A program made the translations under genes and the position numbers. Of a DNA stretch of 43,369 nt, positions 40,527-43,369 are shown piece by piece. Below the pieces are notes generated by a model. The model worked only from the letters and a program-made list of their open reading frames with translations. It ran no database searches and was not told the DNA's origin. Every line of letters begins with the position of its first letter. Within the stretch, counting starts at the first letter, position 1. Location: positions 1-43,369 of the forward strand of contig NZ_JAGGQU010000033.1 of assembly GCF_018613155.1 (NCBI RefSeq), in the 5' to 3' direction. The stretch comes from Bacillus sp. ISL-55. Its GTDB lineage: Bacteria > Bacillota > Bacilli > Bacillales > Cytobacillaceae.

Positions 40527-41277
40527 TATGCACACCGCCCAATACGCTCTGGGTCTTCATGATGTCCTTGAAAAATTCCTGTCTCGTCTGGTCACCTTTA
40601 TTCAATTCGGTGTAAATAAGACCATCCTTTATAAAAATAACCCGGCCGCAGTAGCTTGCCGCAACTGGATCATGAGTGACCATCAGAATCGTCGCCTGCC
40701 GTCTTTGATTCAAGTCACGCAGTTTATTCAACAGGTCTGAAGCCGATTTCGAATCCAGCGCGCCAGTCGGTTCATCCGCGAAAATGATGCTCGGGTCATG
40801 GATAAAAGCTCGTGCAGCGGACGTACGCTGCTTTTGCCCACCAGAAATTTCATTTGGATATTTATTCTTCAACTCCAGGATTCCGAGTTCAGTAGCAATC
40901 GCTTCAAACTTTTGATCCGCTTCCTTCTTAGGCGTCTTGCTGACGGAAAGCGGCAAAAGGATATTTTCCTTCACTGTCAGCGTATCGAGCAGATTGTAAT
41001 CCTGGAATAAAAAGCCCAGGTGCTCCTTGCGGAATTCTGCCAGCTGCTTTTCCTTCATCCCGGTAATCTCATTTCCTTCAATCTTGATCGAACCATTGGT
41101 GACTTTATCGATCGAAGAGAGGACATTCAAGAGCGTCGTTTTGCCTGATCCAGAGGCACCCATGATGCTCACGAACTCCCCTTTGAAAATTTTCAGGTCG
41201 AGCCCTTTCAGCACTTCCTGTTTATTGAACTTGTTTCCATATGTTTTATGAAGTTTGGCCGCTTCTAATAAAATCAT
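40516..41277 (-). CDS. BceA-like ABC ATP-binding protein
   Basis: The protein of 253 residues has Walker [14 protein letters not shown]-loop [22 protein letters not shown], signature [15 protein letters not shown], Walker [18 protein letters not shown] and switch H in MVTHDPVAA. These sequences are characteristic of the MacB/BceA group paired with FtsX-type permeases. ATG 41277 is chosen because AAAGGA precedes it; the frame opens two codons earlier at a GTG. A consensus TATAAT (rc of 41306-41311) and a dyad (41364-41381) lie upstream. They suggest that the transporter genes have their own inducible promoter, separate from the regulator genes. Confidence 0.95.
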   Translation of the reverse strand: MILLEAAKLHKTYGNKFNKQEVLKGLDLKIFKGEFVSIMGASGSGKTTLLNVLSSIDKVTNGSIKIEGNEITGMKEKQLAEFRKEHLGFLFQDYNLLDTLTVKENILLPLSVSKTPKKEADQKFEAIATELGILELKNKYPNEISGGQKQRTSAARAFIHDPSIIFADEPTGALDSKSASDLLNKLRDLNQRRQATILMVTHDPVAASYCGRVIFIKDGLIYTELNKGDQTRQEFFKDIMKTQSVLGGVHNER

Positions 41278-41305
41278 GTTCACACATCCTTTCTATGATA
41301 GATTC

Positions 41306-41311
41306 ATTATA
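41306..41311 (-). promoter_or_regulatory. -10 box of the Bce-like transporter genes
   Basis: TATAAT on the minus strand lies 29 bases before the ATPase start. No good -35 box stands 16-18 bases upstream, as expected for a promoter that depends on an activator. Confidence 0.6.
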
Positions 41312-41363
41312 AAATCCTGCCTGTTTTCCTTCCTTCGATTCAGGTAACAAATCAGCAAAGGCC

Positions 41364-41381
41364 TGTGACATTTTTGTCACA
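41364..41381 (-). promoter_or_regulatory. Candidate BceR-type operator
   Basis: TGTGAC-ATTTTT-GTCACA is a perfect six-base dyad centred about 63 bases upstream of the TATAAT at 41306-41311. It overlaps the stop codon of the histidine kinase gene. Bce-type response regulators bind dyads of this general kind upstream of the transporter genes. Confidence 0.65.
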
Positions 41382-42381
41382 TGCCTGTTATCCGGACAAA
41401 ATCGTTGCTTTTAGGGAAGGTCAGCTTGAACGTGCTTCCTTTGCCTGGTGCCGATTCCACATCAATCCTGATTTTCAGTGTGTGCGCCGCTTTCCTGGCC
41501 AGATACAGTCCCATTCCGGTTGCTGCATGGTCCTGGTGATGGACTGTTGAGGTAAATCCCTTTTCAAAAATGCGCGGGAGGTCCCTGGAATCGATTCCCC
41601 TGCCGGTGTCGGCAATTTCGAGGGTGGTTTGCCCATCCTGCTGAGCGCTTTTTATTTGAATATCCGATGCTTCACTGTATTTCACGGCATTCGTCAGCAG
41701 CTGCCTGATGATAAACGCAAGCCATTTGGCATCCGTCATCACCTCTGTCGATTGCAGATCGATATCAAAGCCGATCCCTTTTTGGATGCACCACGACTGC
41801 AGCGTTTTGACCTCGCCAAAAATCACACTCTCCAAATCGGCCTGCTCTATGTATAAGTCATTTTCCATGAAAGGAATCCGTCTTTGATGCAGCTGCTGGT
41901 CCAGTAAAAGGTGAATCCGCAGCCATTCATAGGTCATTTCTTTTTTCAGTGTCAGGTCCTCAAGCCGGTCAATCATCAAACTCAAAGCCGTCAGCGGTGT
42001 TTTCACCTCATGGATCCAGGAAAGCAATTCATCCTTTTCCTCGTCCAGTATCCGTTCATTCTCGGAAACTGATTTTTTCAGCCCCTTGAAATGGCGGGCA
42101 ATGCTATCTGCAGTTATTTTTTCAAAAGGACTGAGGAATTCCCTGTTTGAAAAATCCAGAATATCCTCTGCTTCTTCAAGCTCCTGATAAAATTTCATTT
42201 CCTTTTGATAACGCATCACTAAAAAAATCACAAAAATGATCAGGGATAGAAAAATGTAATACAGAATCGACGTGAGCGCTACTGCGGAATCTATGGACGC
42301 GATGAAAACAGCAAGGAACTGAAGCAGCAAGAATAACAGGATCCAGCTCCGCCGTTCCTTTAGGTATGTCATGAACATCAT
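41377..42381 (-). CDS. BceS-like intramembrane-sensing histidine kinase
   Basis: The 334-residue kinase has two membrane helices (about 13-30 and 36-56) separated by only a few exterior residues, the mark of intramembrane-sensing kinases that listen to a Bce-type transporter. The phospho-acceptor is H124 in SWIHEVKTPLTAL. ATPase boxes follow: N-box FIIRQLLTNAVKYS, G1 EIADTGRGI, F-box GFTS and G2 GMGLYLARKAA. Its ATG overlaps the regulator stop (ATGATG). There is no PAS or HAMP domain. The stop codon lies within the candidate operator of the transporter genes. Confidence 0.94.
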   Translation of the reverse strand: MMFMTYLKERRSWILLFLLLQFLAVFIASIDSAVALTSILYYIFLSLIIFVIFLVMRYQKEMKFYQELEEAEDILDFSNREFLSPFEKITADSIARHFKGLKKSVSENERILDEEKDELLSWIHEVKTPLTALSLMIDRLEDLTLKKEMTYEWLRIHLLLDQQLHQRRIPFMENDLYIEQADLESVIFGEVKTLQSWCIQKGIGFDIDLQSTEVMTDAKWLAFIIRQLLTNAVKYSEASDIQIKSAQQDGQTTLEIADTGRGIDSRDLPRIFEKGFTSTVHHQDHAATGMGLYLARKAAHTLKIRIDVESAPGKGSTFKLTFPKSNDFVRITGM

Positions 42382-43079
42382 CCATTGTCCTCTTCGACAG
42401 CCATATATCCCTGCCCGACCTTCGTTTCAATTTTATGACCCAGCCCGAGTTCATCCAGCTTTTTCCGCAGTCGATTGACGTTCACCGTCAGCGTGTTGTC
42501 GCTGATGAACCGCTTATCATCCCACAAGCTGTTCATCACCTCATCACGGCTGACAATCTTGTTTTTCTGCTCAATCAGCAATTTTAATATGAATATCTCA
42601 TTCTTCGTCAATTCAATCCGGCCATTTTCATTTTCAACCGTATTTTTATCATAATCAATCGTCGCCCGGCACCAGGTTTTTAGCTGATTCTGCGTCGAAT
42701 TGTAATTATAGGCACGGCGCAGCATTGCCTGAATCTTGGCAATCAGCACATCAAAATGGAACGGCTTCTGGATAAAATCATCTGCCCCCAGCTGCATCGA
42801 CATCACCATGTCGGTTGGGTGGTCCCGTGAGGAAAGGAAAATAATCGGCACATTCGAATGCGACCGAATCATCCGGCACCAATGAAAACCATCAAACCTC
42901 GGCAGCTGGATATCAATAATCACCAGATCCGGCTTTATTTTGCTAAAATCACTCATCACATCACCAAAATCCGTAACCCCATACACCTCATAAGACCATT
43001 GCGTCAGACGCTCACGGATCTCATTGAACAACGACGCATCATCCTCAATCAGCAAAAGCTTCAACACCATTACCACCAC
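42378..43079 (-). CDS. BceR-like OmpR-family response regulator
   Basis: The 233-residue protein has a receiver domain with acidic pair ED at 12-13, phospho-acceptor D56 (LVIIDIQLP) and the lysine of IQKPF near 105. It also has an OmpR-type winged helix (TKNEIFILKLLIEQKNKIVSRDEVMNSLW... TLTVNVNRLRKKLDELG). It would switch on the adjacent transporter genes. The start is uncertain between GTG 43079 and ATG 43070; no strong ribosome site decides it. Together with the kinase it forms a two-gene unit directly upstream of the transporter genes. Confidence 0.93.
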   Translation of the reverse strand: MVVMVLKLLLIEDDASLFNEIRERLTQWSYEVYGVTDFGDVMSDFSKIKPDLVIIDIQLPRFDGFHWCRMIRSHSNVPIIFLSSRDHPTDMVMSMQLGADDFIQKPFHFDVLIAKIQAMLRRAYNYNSTQNQLKTWCRATIDYDKNTVENENGRIELTKNEIFILKLLIEQKNKIVSRDEVMNSLWDDKRFISDNTLTVNVNRLRKKLDELGLGHKIETKVGQGYMAVEEDNG

Positions 43080-43164
43080 ACTTCCACATCTATCACCTTT
43101 ATTTTAAAGGAAGTATTTTCTATATACCAGAATTAGTAGGGGGTGTGACAGGAGCAGATAGTTT

Positions 43165-43369
43165 AGGAGCGGGCTTATTGGTTACCTTTTTTCTTAGTTT
43201 CTGGGTTTTTCGGGCACCAATCGGCCTTATTGGTGACCTCTTTTTTCAGTTTCTGGATTTTTCGGGCACCAATCGGCTTTATTGGTGACCTCTTTTTTCA
43301 GTTTCTGAGTTTTTCGGGCACCAATCGGCTTTATTGGTGACCTCTTTTTTCAGTTTCTGAGTTTTTTGG
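43165..43369. repeat. Tandem array C: at least four 52-bp units, continuing beyond the window
   Basis: CACCAAT starts at 43215, 43267 and 43319, an exact 52-bp step. Each is followed after seven bases by ATTGGTG (43229, 43281 and 43333). A first, half-decayed unit shows ATTGGTTACC at 43177, again 52 bp earlier. The linker is ACCTCTTTTTTCAGTTTCTG and similar. The array begins about 90 bases upstream of the response regulator gene and is cut by the window end. Confidence 0.92.

Overview
The window reads as chromosomal DNA of a spore-forming, low-to-mid GC Bacillaceae, closest in gene content to the Mesobacillus/Cytobacillus/Neobacillus group. The signs are a gamma-type small acid-soluble spore protein, strong AGGAGG-type ribosome sites with frequent TTG and GTG starts, a T-box leader, the lutPRABC lactate genes, a bacterial nitric oxide synthase and a BceRS-BceAB-type module. 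The genus is inferred; no rRNA gene or intact tRNA gene is present.

Layout. 1-5.3 kb: S41 peptidase, YiaA/B-type membrane protein, gamma SASP, AlkD-type glycosylase, a folded intergenic repeat, and a large protein fusing an ECF sigma-like part to its own zinc-finger/membrane anti-sigma-like part. 5.3-13.6 kb: a 53-bp tandem array, a DgcK-like diguanylate cyclase, a heptad-repeat coiled-coil protein, an uncharacterised membrane protein, a 21-bp periodic repeat, a divergent MFS transporter/HxlR regulator pair, a TVP38-type membrane protein and a Gfo/Idh/MocA oxidoreductase. 13.9-16.6 kb: an accessory-looking patch with a TOTE-type primase-helicase followed by a very small basic-peptide gene whose layout resembles a type I toxin-antitoxin locus. 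16.8-22.9 kb: threonine deaminase, an Lrp/EamA divergent pair, ASCH and SEC-C proteins, and a ParE/Phd-type toxin-antitoxin pair. 23.1-28.4 kb: lactate oxidation operon lutP-lutR-lutA-lutB-lutC with a candidate operator. 28.7-30.4 kb: an intact MntA antitoxin beside a ruined HepT toxin, then a tandem array of sixteen 52-bp palindromic units. 30.4-34.7 kb: ilvD behind a T-box, a TPR protein and two tiny genes. 34.9-38.4 kb: nos and a TetR/ABC-2 exporter operon. 38.6-43.1 kb: BceAB-like ABC transporter and BceRS-like two-component system, followed by a further 52-bp array that runs off the window end.

How the genes work together. ilvA and ilvD feed isoleucine/valine synthesis, and the T-box tests tRNA charging for ilvD. 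The lut genes take up and oxidise L-lactate under LutR. The Bce-like four-gene module would sense and detoxify a cell-wall-active peptide. Three defence or conflict-type loci (TOTE primase-helicase, ParE/Phd, MntA with dead HepT) and the possible type I locus are scattered among housekeeping genes.

The most unusual signal is non-coding. Three intergenic arrays with unrelated sequences (5396-5554, 29530-30320, 43165-43369) share one design: units of 52-53 bp with no length change, each carrying an inverted repeat. I know of no named element with this design. The antisense-RNA/small-peptide locus at 16.3-16.6 kb is the second candidate for an undescribed system.
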